Origin: an uncultured Archangium sp.
Lineage (GTDB): Bacteria > Myxococcota > Myxococcia > Myxococcales > Myxococcaceae
Assembly (NCBI GenBank): GCA_946479335.1
Contig: CAMLFP010000165.1
Coordinates: 1 to 11,470, forward strand
DNA: 11,470 nucleotides
Reading direction: 5' to 3'
In this document: positions 1-6,491 of the stretch, piece after piece
Numbering within the stretch: the first letter of the stretch is position 1
Layout: each line of letters opens with the position of its first letter
Program-made: the position numbers and the translations under genes
The notes under the pieces: generated by a model
What the model was told of the DNA's origin: nothing
What the model saw: only the letters and a program-made list of their open reading frames with translations
The model's database searches: none

Positions 1-391
1 CGAGAAGATGGTGAAGGATGCCTCGGCCAACGAGGCCGCCGACAAGGAGCGCCGCGCGCTGGTCGACGCCAAGAACCAGGCGGAGAACCTCGCCTACCAG
101 CTCGAGAAGCTGGTGAAGGACAACGGCGACAAGCTCTCGGCTGACAACAAGGCCAAGCTCGAAGAGGCCGCGAAGTCGCTCCACGCAGTGCGTGAAGGCA
201 GCGACAAGGCCGCCATCGAGGCCGCGGTGAAGGCCGCGCAGGAGGTCTCGTACAAGGCCGCCGAGGAGCTCTACAAGGCGGGCGCGCCGGCGGGTGGTGC
301 GCCGGGTGCTGAAGCGGGTGCGCCGGGTGCGGCGCCCGGTTCGCAGGCCAAGAAGGACGACGTCGTCGACGCCGAGTTCCGCTCGAACTGA
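1..391 (+). CDS. dnaK: Chaperone DnaK (Hsp70), C-terminal part only
   Basis: The 3' end of dnaK; its 5' part lies before the window and the reading frame is already open at base 2. DnaK is the ATP-driven cytosolic Hsp70 chaperone working with DnaJ and GrpE. The visible 129 residues are the end of the substrate-binding region: the helical lid (rich in Ala, Lys and Glu, including NQAENLAYQLEKL and a later KAAEELYKAG stretch), a low-complexity Gly/Ala/Pro linker, and the acidic DDVVDAEF tail that is typical of bacterial DnaK. The tail ends DAEFRSN, a little shorter than the E. coli form. The gene ends with TGA at 389-391 and is followed by an intrinsic terminator. Family assignment is certain from the lid and tail; the ATPase domain cannot be seen. 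Confidence 0.96.
   Translation, partial: EKMVKDASANEAADKERRALVDAKNQAENLAYQLEKLVKDNGDKLSADNKAKLEEAAKSLHAVREGSDKAAIEAAVKAAQEVSYKAAEELYKAGAPAGGAPGAEAGAPGAAPGSQAKKDDVVDAEFRSN
296..330 (+). repeat. Short tandem repeat in the dnaK linker
   Basis: A 14-base unit, GGTGCGCCGGGTGC, occurs at 296-309 and again at 317-330, a 21-base (7-codon) period. It encodes the Gly-Ala-Pro-Gly-Ala-rich flexible linker between the DnaK lid and its acidic tail. Slippage in such a linker would change its length in steps of 7 residues without breaking the frame. Confidence 0.7.
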
Positions 392-412
392 GCGCGCTGC
401 GGTGAAGTGACT

Positions 413-448
413 CGGGCCGGCTCCTCACGGGGTCGGCCCGTTTTCTTT
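413..448 (+). terminator. Intrinsic terminator after dnaK
   Basis: CGGGCCG at 413-419 pairs perfectly with CGGCCCG at 434-440. The stem can extend inward to 424/429 (12 bp including two G-T wobbles) with a TCAC loop at 425-428. It is followed directly by TTTTCTTT (441-448). This is a textbook Rho-independent terminator for plus-strand transcription, 21 bases after the dnaK stop. There is no matching T-run on the minus-strand side, so it should not serve the convergent operon in the same way. Confidence 0.93.
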
Positions 449-503
449 GTCTGATCGGCGGCTGACGACGCGGGGCTCGGGGCCCCTCACCATCACGCGC
501 TCG

Positions 504-1634
504 CTACGGGCACTTCAGGCCGGCCTGACCGCTCGCCAACGCGCGGGTGCACGCGGCGGTGACGGTGACGTTGTCGTTGAGCTCCTTCGCCAGCCGCGCG
601 GTGCGGAGATGCAGCTGGATGTTCCCCTTCTGCTCGCTCTCTTCGCTCAGCGCGCGCAGCAGCGAGAGCGCGTCTTTCTTGCGGCCCAGGCTGGCGAGCA
701 GCTCGGCGAGGTCGATGGTCTCCCGCTCCTCTTCACCCGACGCCGAGGCGAAGGCGCGCTCGAGCTCGGCGGAGACGCAGGCGTCGTCCTTCTTCTCCTG
801 ACACAGCCGCGCGAGCGCCACGTGCACGACGGCGCGGTCCTTCACGGTGAGCGACTTGCCGAACGCGGCGCGCGCCTCCTCGGGGTGCCCGAGGCGCGTG
901 TGGAGATGACCGACGAGCTCCCAGTACGCGGGGTCCTTCGCGTCGAGCCCGGCGGCGCTGGTGTACGCGCGCACCGCGTCTTCGAGCCGGTTGGCGCTGA
1001 CGAGCCGGTCGCCCAGCTCGCTGAAGACGGTGGCGCTCTTCGTGCCCTGCTTCACCGCCTCCTCGAGCAGCGGCAGCACCTCGGCTTCGCGGCCCGCCTT
1101 CGGGAGCTCACCCACCAGGCGCAACACCAGCTCGGGCTTCGAGATGTCGGGCGCGACGTCCATCGCCTTGCGGAGGTTCACCAGCGCGCCGTCGCGATCG
1201 CCCTCTTCGAGCTGGAGATCGGCGAGCGACTCGATGGCGCTGGAGTCGCGTGGGTTCGCGGCGAGCGCCTTGTCGAGCGCTTCATGGGCCTTCTTCTTGT
1301 CGCGCTTGAGCGCGTAGAGGTAGCCGAGGCGGCTCCACGTCGCGCCGCGCTTCGGGTCGGCCTTCGCCGCGGTCTCGAAGGAGGCGATGGCGTCGTCGAT
1401 CTTCACCTGCGCGAGGAAGAGCTCGCCCTCCGCCACCGGCAGGCGCGGGTCGGCGGCGTTGAGCTTCTTCACCTCCGCGAACTCCTTCGTCGCCTCGGCG
1501 AAGTCACCCTTCAAGAAGGCCGCCTGCCCGCGGAGGTAGTGCCCGTCGGCGATCACCTTCGGGTCGACGCCTTCACCGGGCTTCAGGCAGCCCACCAACG
1601 CGAGCAACGACAACGTCTGAAGCAACGTCTTCAT
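504..1634 (-). CDS. TPR-repeat lipoprotein
   Basis: A 376-residue predicted lipoprotein. The N-terminus is a short type II signal peptide with a lipobox LVGC (residues 13-16), so Cys16 would be lipidated. From about residue 30 onward it consists of degenerate tetratricopeptide repeats (for example AAFLKGDFAEATKEFAEV, and segments with the usual Gly/Ala/Tyr and DP positions near 90-130, 200-260 and 310-340). TPR arrays form superhelical scaffolds for protein-protein contacts. In secretion and pilus systems such lipoproteins often act as pilotins or assembly factors (family knowledge). The start codon overlaps the stop of the upstream secretion ATPase gene (ATGA), with GAGGA 10 bases ahead at 1645-1649, so it is translationally coupled. 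It is the last gene of the cluster. Residue 19 is Pro and no Asp follows Cys16, so outer-membrane targeting is possible but myxobacterial rules differ. The exact function is unknown. Confidence 0.88.
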   Translation of the reverse strand: MKTLLQTLSLLALVGCLKPGEGVDPKVIADGHYLRGQAAFLKGDFAEATKEFAEVKKLNAADPRLPVAEGELFLAQVKIDDAIASFETAAKADPKRGATWSRLGYLYALKRDKKKAHEALDKALAANPRDSSAIESLADLQLEEGDRDGALVNLRKAMDVAPDISKPELVLRLVGELPKAGREAEVLPLLEEAVKQGTKSATVFSELGDRLVSANRLEDAVRAYTSAAGLDAKDPAYWELVGHLHTRLGHPEEARAAFGKSLTVKDRAVVHVALARLCQEKKDDACVSAELERAFASASGEEERETIDLAELLASLGRKKDALSLLRALSEESEQKGNIQLHLRTARLAKELNDNVTVTAACTRALASGQAGLKCP

Positions 1635-3442
1635 GAGGTGGTCATCCTCAGGACTTCTTCGAAGCTGGTCTCTCCGTCACAGAGCTTGCGCACCGCGGCC
1701 TCGCGCAGCGTGCGCAGGCCGGTGGCGCGCGCCAGCACCGCGAGCTCTTCAGGCGGCGCACTGCGCGCGATGGCGCTGCGGAGCTCGGGGGTCGCGGAGA
1801 CGATCTCGAAGACGGCGGTGCGGCCGCGGTAGCCGGTGCCGCGGCACTTCACGCAGCCGACGCCCTTCATGAACTTCGGGCCGCCGGGCAGCAGCGGCAG
1901 CGCGACACCGAGCGCGGCGATCTCGTCGGGCGACAACGACGTCGGCTGCGCGCACGCGGCGCACACCTTGCGCACGAGGCGCTGCGCCATCACGCCCAGC
2001 AACGAGGCGCTCAAGAGAAACGGCGGCACCTCGAGATCTTCGAGGCGGCCCACCGCGCCCAGCGCGTCGTTGGTGTGCAGCGTGGAGAGCACGAGGTGGC
2101 CGGTGAGCGCCGATTGGATGGCGTTCTCCGCCGTCTCCGGGTCGCGGATCTCGCCGACCATGATGATGTCGGGGTCTTGCCGGAGGATGTGCCGGAGCGC
2201 GTTCGCGAAATCGAGGCCCACCTTCGGCTGCACCTGCACCTGGTTGAAGGCGTCCCACACCATCTCGATGGGGTCTTCGACGGTGGTGACGTTCACGTCG
2301 GGCCCGGCCAGCGCCTTGAGCGCCGAATACAACGTGGTCGTCTTGCCGGAGCCCGTGGGGCCGGTGACGAGGATGAGCCCGTGGGGCTGCGCGATCCACG
2401 ACTCGAAGGTGCGCTGTTCCTGTGGGTCGAAGCCCAGCTTGGCGATCTCCACCGCCAGCGTCTCGGGGTCGAAGATGCGCAGCACCGCCTTCTCGCCGAA
2501 CGCGGTGGGCAACGTGGAGACGCGGATCTCGACCTCCCGCCCGTCGCGATCGACCTTGATGCGCCCGTCTTGCGGCTTGCGGCGCTCGGAGATGTCGATG
2601 CGCGAGATGGTCTTGATGCGCGCGAGGATCGGCAGGTGCAGCTGCACCGGCAGCGTGTAGACCGCGTGCAGCACGCCATCGATGCGCAGGCGCACCACGC
2701 TCGAGTCCCGCTTCGGCTCGACGTGGATGTCTGACGCACGGTTGTCGAACGCGTAGCGCAGCAGGTAGTCGACGGCCTGGATGACGGGCTTCGCGTCGGC
2801 GTCGAGCTCGCGGCCCGACGACAGCGAGACCAGCTGCTCGAAGTTGGTGATGCCCGCGCTGCTGTTGGCGTGCTCGTCGGCGGCGGCCGCCAGCGTGCGC
2901 TTGAAGCCGTAGACGTCGGCGATGCCCTTCAAGATGTCTGACTTCGCCGAGAGCACCGGCACGATGGTGGTGCCGGTGAGGCGATGCAGGCCCTCGAAGA
3001 GCTCGGTGTCGAAGGGGTTGGCGACCGCCACCGTCAACGGCGCGCTCCCGCCGCCCTCCAGCGCGAGGATGGAGTGCTTGTGCGCGTACGGCCGCGACAC
3101 CGTCTTCGCGGCGAGGTTCATGTCGAGCTTCAGCGGGTCGATCTTCCGGTAACCGATGCCCGCGGCGCGCGCGGCGAGCTCGCTGATGCGATCTTGATCG
3201 AGCACTTCGCCCTGGCGCGTCCCGAACGGCACGTGGAAGGCGGCGACGATCTCCACCGGCGACACCTGGTACCGCTCCTCGCCCGACGCCTTGATGATGC
3301 GGGCCCGCGCCTGCGCTTCGCGCGCGGTGATCTCCTGCGCGTTCTGCTTCGTCACCACCTGCGCGGCCTGGAGCACCTCCAACAGCCACGAGAGGGAGAA
3401 GTCCTGCGCGCGCCGGCTCTCCGGCGGAGGCAGCGCCGTCAT
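1631..3442 (-). CDS. GspE/PilB-family secretion ATPase
   Basis: A 603-residue hexameric ATPase of the type II secretion/type IV pilus family, which powers pilin-like filament assembly from the cytoplasmic side of the inner membrane. Visible parts: an N-terminal extension; a GspE N-terminal (MshEN-type) domain around residues 60-180; Walker A GPTGSGKTT (361-369, Lys367); Asp box TTVEDPIE (386-393); Walker B DPDIIMVGEIRD (423-434); His box GHLVLSTLHTND (448-459); and a zinc-binding tetracysteine CxxC-X32-CxxC (Cys494, 497, 530, 533). All key residues are present, so it should be active. I chose the ATG at 3442: it overlaps the upstream stop (TGATG), has GGAGG at 3451-3455 with 8-base spacing, and an open extension to 3631 would be Arg/His-rich antisense-like sequence inside the preceding gene. 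No other secretion or pilus genes are in view, so GspE versus PilB cannot be decided. Confidence 0.93.
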   Translation of the reverse strand: MTALPPPESRRAQDFSLSWLLEVLQAAQVVTKQNAQEITAREAQARARIIKASGEERYQVSPVEIVAAFHVPFGTRQGEVLDQDRISELAARAAGIGYRKIDPLKLDMNLAAKTVSRPYAHKHSILALEGGGSAPLTVAVANPFDTELFEGLHRLTGTTIVPVLSAKSDILKGIADVYGFKRTLAAAADEHANSSAGITNFEQLVSLSSGRELDADAKPVIQAVDYLLRYAFDNRASDIHVEPKRDSSVVRLRIDGVLHAVYTLPVQLHLPILARIKTISRIDISERRKPQDGRIKVDRDGREVEIRVSTLPTAFGEKAVLRIFDPETLAVEIAKLGFDPQEQRTFESWIAQPHGLILVTGPTGSGKTTTLYSALKALAGPDVNVTTVEDPIEMVWDAFNQVQVQPKVGLDFANALRHILRQDPDIIMVGEIRDPETAENAIQSALTGHLVLSTLHTNDALGAVGRLEDLEVPPFLLSASLLGVMAQRLVRKVCAACAQPTSLSPDEIAALGVALPLLPGGPKFMKGVGCVKCRGTGYRGRTAVFEIVSATPELRSAIARSAPPEELAVLARATGLRTLREAAVRKLCDGETSFEEVLRMTTS

Positions 3443-5205
3443 CACGCACGCCTCCGGCGCAGCACCAACAGCCCGAGGGCGAAGAGCACGCTCAGCGGCT
3501 CGACCGAGGTGCAGCCGCAGCCGCCGGTGCCGGTGTGGTTGGGGCCGGTGCCGCCGTCGCCGGGCACGTACTGCTGGCCGCCGTCGGTGTGGCAACCCAC
3601 GCATGGCGGGCCGGCGTCGGGGCCGTAGCACTCGCCATCGGCGGCGCAGGTCTCACCGACCGCGCAGCAGTCTTTCCCCGAGGGGCAGGTGCCGGAGCCG
3701 GTGCGGTTGCCATTGCACGGCGTCTGACACACGCGCCCCTGCTGCAGGCCGACGCACCGGCCGCCCTGCGGGCACAGGCCCTTGCCCTCGCAGTTCTTCA
3801 TGCACACCAGCTGACCGCTCGCCGCCGGGGTGCAGGTCGAGCCGGTGGGGCACAGGCCGCAGCCGATGGCGCACGCCTGCGTGCACTGCTTGACGGAGCC
3901 GCTCGCGGCCGTGGCGATGCACTTGAGGCCGGCGCCGCAGTCGGAGGAGTCGTTGCAGGCCGTGCCCACGGTCCCCAGCGGGTTGCCGGTGGCGACGCAC
4001 TGGCCATCACAGGCCCGGCACTCGTAGCCCGCGCCGTACGACGCGGCGCAGTCGGCGTTGGCGAAGCAGCGCGGCAGGCAGAGCCCGAGCGGGTTGGCCT
4101 CGTCGATCTCCGCGCAGACGTACCCGGCGCGACAGTCGGCGAACCCGACGCGACACGAAGCGAGGCAGCGGTCACCGACGCCGAGGGAGAAGCAGGTCGC
4201 GCCCGCGGGGCACGGCTGCGCGCTGCTGCACGCCTGGGTGCAGTAGCCGTCTTGCCACCAGTTCCCGGCGCCGCTGGGCGAGGGCACGGCCGTCTGACAG
4301 CCAGCCGTCGCGCTGCCGCACGTCGTGGCGTCGGCACACGACTCGCCCACGTGGGTCAGCGAATCACCCGGCCGCATGCACGCGCCGCTGTAGCCGGGGA
4401 ACGCCGCGGAGCTCGCGCAGCTGAGTTCTTCGCAGCTCTCGTTGGTGCCCACCTGGCACCCGCGCGTGCACATGCTGCCGGTGGTGCCGTTGGTGGGGGG
4501 TTGCGCGAGGCACTTGAGGTTGACGTCACACCCTCCGTCTCCGGTGCACGGCGCGGAGAAGGCGCCGGTGGCCGGGTTGCGCGAGCACAGCTGATCGAGG
4601 TCGACCTGCGTCGGCGTGCGCACCTGGCGGCCCGCGTACTGCGACACGTACATCACCTCGGTGTTCAACCCGTTGTCGTCGAGGCCGAGGCAGTGGCCCA
4701 GCTCGTGGAGCATCACCGTCTGGAAGTCGTAGGCGTCAGCGGGCGTCGTCCCCGCGGTGCTCCAGATGACGCCCGACCCCGAGGCCGAAGCACCATTGAA
4801 GAAGACGTCGCAGGTCTTCAACACGCCCGCGTACGCCCGGGGGATGGTGATCGCCAGCACCGGGTTGGCCCCGAGGATCTGCTGGAAGTCAGGGTCGCTC
4901 TCCGCGAGCCAGACCGGCGAGACCGAGAACACGTCTGACGTGTCGCCGGGCGTCGCGGTCGCGGCCGAGGCACCGCCGGCGACGTTGTTCATCTTGGGAG
5001 ACGCGCAGCTCACGCCGTTCCACGTGTTGATCGCCGCGGCGTGCGCCGACGCCACGCTGTTGAGATCGAGCCCGGCCGCCGGCGTGGTGTTGTTGCCGAA
5101 CCAGATGTTGAACGGCTGCGACTGCGTGCTCGTCATGCGGAAGTTCAGATACTGGGCCTGCGCGAGCGCGGGCAGCAGCGCGGCGAGGAGCGCGAGGCGT
5201 CTCAC
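3442..5205 (-). CDS. Secreted metzincin-type metalloprotease with Cys-rich repeats and MYXO-CTERM-like tail
   Basis: A 587-residue predicted surface or secreted protease. Order of parts: signal peptide with likely cleavage after AQA (residues 15-17); matrixin-like catalytic domain to about residue 205 with zinc motif HELGHCLGLDD (167-177, ligands His167, His171, Asp177, catalytic Glu168) and a Met-turn candidate Met185 in EVMYV; a Cys-rich region from 208 to 538 with 47 cysteines, built of roughly 27-residue units of the form C-x(4-6)-C-x(2)-G-x(2)-C-x(8-12)-C-x(2-3)-C; a Gly/Thr linker; then GCGC (562-565), a hydrophobic helix (568-582) and RRRR (583-586). The tail resembles the MYXO-CTERM signal, which in myxobacteria directs surface display through type II secretion. 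The third zinc ligand is Asp instead of the usual His, as in snapalysin. It starts with GTG overlapping the upstream stop (GTGA), with GAAGGG 9 bases ahead. The substrate is unknown. Confidence 0.9.
   Translation of the reverse strand: MRRLALLAALLPALAQAQYLNFRMTSTQSQPFNIWFGNNTTPAAGLDLNSVASAHAAAINTWNGVSCASPKMNNVAGGASAATATPGDTSDVFSVSPVWLAESDPDFQQILGANPVLAITIPRAYAGVLKTCDVFFNGASASGSGVIWSTAGTTPADAYDFQTVMLHELGHCLGLDDNGLNTEVMYVSQYAGRQVRTPTQVDLDQLCSRNPATGAFSAPCTGDGGCDVNLKCLAQPPTNGTTGSMCTRGCQVGTNESCEELSCASSAAFPGYSGACMRPGDSLTHVGESCADATTCGSATAGCQTAVPSPSGAGNWWQDGYCTQACSSAQPCPAGATCFSLGVGDRCLASCRVGFADCRAGYVCAEIDEANPLGLCLPRCFANADCAASYGAGYECRACDGQCVATGNPLGTVGTACNDSSDCGAGLKCIATAASGSVKQCTQACAIGCGLCPTGSTCTPAASGQLVCMKNCEGKGLCPQGGRCVGLQQGRVCQTPCNGNRTGSGTCPSGKDCCAVGETCAADGECYGPDAGPPCVGCHTDGGQQYVPGDGGTGPNHTGTGGCGCTSVEPLSVLFALGLLVLRRRRA
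3445..3522 (-). other. MYXO-CTERM-like sorting tail
   Basis: Codes for the last 26 residues of the metalloprotease: GCGC, a polar stretch, a Leu/Val/Phe-rich helix of about 15 residues and four Arg before a final Ala. This architecture (invariant Cys, transmembrane helix, basic end) is the mark of MYXO-CTERM proteins of Myxococcota, which are thought to be cleaved by a dedicated rhombosortase/myxosortase-type protease and lipid-anchored at the Cys. It was assigned by pattern only, not by a profile score. Confidence 0.8.
3451..3455 (-). promoter_or_regulatory. Ribosome binding site deciding the ATPase start
   Basis: GGAGG on the minus strand lies 8 bases before the ATG at 3442 and inside the end of the metalloprotease gene. 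It supports the short 603-residue form of the secretion ATPase and reinitiation at the TGATG junction. Confidence 0.75.
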
Positions 5206-5690
5206 TTCGCACCGCCCTTCTTCAGCTCGGCCTTGAGCTGATCAATCGAGAGGGAGCGCCACTGACCGGTGAACAGATCGCGATCGCGCAGCCAGGCGCC
5301 GTCGAAGCGGAGCCGCCCCGCGCCGAGCGCGACGAGGTGGCAGCGGTCCTTCGCCAGCTTGCAGGTGACGAACACCACCGACGTCTCGCCGGTCGAGAAC
5401 TCCGCGTCGCCGGGCACCTGCACCACCTCCGCGCCGTTGACGCCGCCGAGCTGCACGATGTCGAACTCCGCGGGCCCGGTGCCCTTGAGATCTTCGCCCA
5501 CCAGCACCCGCGTGAAGGTCTTCATCGGCGTGCTGCCGTGCGCGGGCTCCACCCGGCGCTCCAGCACCTGCACCAGCGCCACGCGATCGGCGTACTGACC
5601 GCGCTGCGCCAACGTGTGGGGGATCAACGACGACGCGAGAGCCGCGAGGGGCGCCAGGAGGGCCGCCGCGAGGAGTTTCGGGGTGCGCAT
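5202..5690 (-). CDS. Small secreted protein of unknown function, paired with the metalloprotease
   Basis: A 162-residue predicted exported protein. Residues 1-20 form a signal peptide (positive start, Leu/Ala core, likely cut after ALA). The mature part has a beta-rich look: DRVALVQVLERR, then TFTRVLVGEDLKG, an LGGVNG turn, a VPGDAEFSTGE segment and a VVFVT strand. Two cysteines (110, 117) could form a disulfide. The pattern of a strand, an 'LKG' segment, a Gly-rich turn and 'V.G...F..GE..V.F' recalls a group of small secreted proteins that I have seen next to matrixin-type proteases in myxobacteria; this is recall, not a search. Its stop overlaps the metalloprotease GTG by 4 bases (GTGA), so the two are translationally coupled and may act together, for example as chaperone, inhibitor or partner. 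Its start is 13 bases after the HemD-like stop. Confidence 0.8.
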   Translation of the reverse strand: MRTPKLLAAALLAPLAALASSLIPHTLAQRGQYADRVALVQVLERRVEPAHGSTPMKTFTRVLVGEDLKGTGPAEFDIVQLGGVNGAEVVQVPGDAEFSTGETSVVFVTCKLAKDRCHLVALGAGRLRFDGAWLRDRDLFTGQWRSLSIDQLKAELKKGGAK

Positions 5691-5703
5691 GCGGGGCGTA
5701 AGC

Positions 5704-6489
5704 CTACTCCGACAACGCGCTCAAGGCGGCATCGACGACGGCGTCTGCCGCCTGGGCCGACGCGGTGCGATGCACCTTCACGCCGAGCTCTTGCAGCGCC
5801 GCCGCGGCCGATGCCGAGGTGGCCACCACGCGCAGCGCCTCCGAGACGACGACCGACGGCCCCGCGGCCGCGCCGTGACGATGCCCGTGCGGGCCGCAGC
5901 AATACTGATCATGCACGTGGCGCAGCTCGCCCAGCGTCGCCTCGGCCCACGCTTCACCGGCGGCCGCGGAGTGCACGATCACCACCTCCGCGTCCTCCGC
6001 GCGATCTCCCGCGCTGGCCGTCGGCACCTCGACCTGCAGCGCGGTGACACGCACGCCCGCGGCCTCCAGCGCCTCCTCGAGGATCTCCGGGAGCGCGTCG
6101 GCGTGCAGCACCAGCACGTCGTCACCCGACTCCAGCAACCCCGACACCGCCGAGGTCCACTTCCCATCGCCGGGCACCCGCACCTCACCGCCGAGGCGCT
6201 CGATGGCCCGCGCGGTGGCCGCGTCACCGGCCAGCCAACGCACCCGCTGCAGCGCGCTGCGCGACCCGGCGGCGTTGATCGCCTCGAGGAACACGCGCAG
6301 CACCGGCCGGTTGGTGATGACGACCCAGTTGAAGCGCCCGACCTGCTCCGCGGCGGCGCGCAGCGCAGGTGGCGTGGCGATGGGCGCTCCCAGCAACGGC
6401 CAGAAGAGCGGCTCGTGACCTTCTTCTTCCAGGAGGAACGCCACGTCGGCCGACTGCTCCGGGGGCGTCAGCAGCAGTACGCGCGCCAC
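5704..6489 (-). CDS. hemD: Uroporphyrinogen-III synthase-like protein (HemD family)
   Basis: A 261-residue protein with the two-lobe HemD pattern. HemD cyclises hydroxymethylbilane to uroporphyrinogen III in the cytosol, the branch point to haem, sirohaem and cobalamin. Evidence: start VLLLTPPEQSADVAFLLEEEG (family 'R......A..L...G' opening), WVVITNRPVLRVFLEAINAAG (53-74; family 'd.viftS.nav..f'), RWLAGDAATARAIERLGGEV (84-103; 'aiG..Ta..l...G'), and the second half with EVVIVHSAAAGEAW and VVATSASAAAALQELGVKV. HemD is poorly conserved, so this rests on pattern and length. I chose GTG at 6489, 2 bases after the upstream stop; a longer open frame runs antisense-like into the previous gene. An extra His/Cys-rich loop sits at residues 190-206. 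Other porphyrin genes are absent nearby, so a paralogue with altered function cannot be excluded. Confidence 0.75.
   Translation of the reverse strand: MARVLLLTPPEQSADVAFLLEEEGHEPLFWPLLGAPIATPPALRAAAEQVGRFNWVVITNRPVLRVFLEAINAAGSRSALQRVRWLAGDAATARAIERLGGEVRVPGDGKWTSAVSGLLESGDDVLVLHADALPEILEEALEAAGVRVTALQVEVPTASAGDRAEDAEVVIVHSAAAGEAWAEATLGELRHVHDQYCCGPHGHRHGAAAGPSVVVSEALRVVATSASAAAALQELGVKVHRTASAQAADAVVDAALSALSE
5872..5922 (-). other. His/Cys-rich insertion in the HemD-like protein
   Basis: Codes for residues 190-206, RHVHDQYCCGPHGHRHG, containing five His and two adjacent Cys within 15 residues. It lies in the second half of the protein, between the segments matching the family's 'd.v.f.S...' and '..a.....a..l...G' motifs, where ordinary HemD proteins have a shorter loop. 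Spacing of His and Cys suits Ni, Zn, Cu or Co binding; that function is inferred. Confidence 0.6.
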
Positions 6490-6491
6490 GG

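Noticed and set aside
472..486. GGGGC/GCCCC hairpin beyond the TPR gene as terminator of the minus-strand cluster
   Set aside because: A 5-bp GC stem exists but no T-run follows it on the minus strand, so it is not a convincing intrinsic terminator.
447..1832. Open frame of 461 codons on the plus strand opposite the TPR lipoprotein
   Set aside because: The composition is Arg/Leu/Glu-biased, there is no family signal, and it is fully antisense to a TPR protein with lipobox and repeats.
3443..3631. N-terminal extension of the secretion ATPase by 63 residues
   Set aside because: The extension is Arg/His-rich, lies wholly inside the metalloprotease gene, and the internal ATG at 3442 has a good ribosome binding site and a TGATG overlap.
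3535..4938. Open frame of 467 codons on the plus strand opposite the metalloprotease
   Set aside because: It is Ala/Arg/Gly/Val-rich with no domain, and mirrors a gene with a clear signal peptide, zinc motif and sorting tail.
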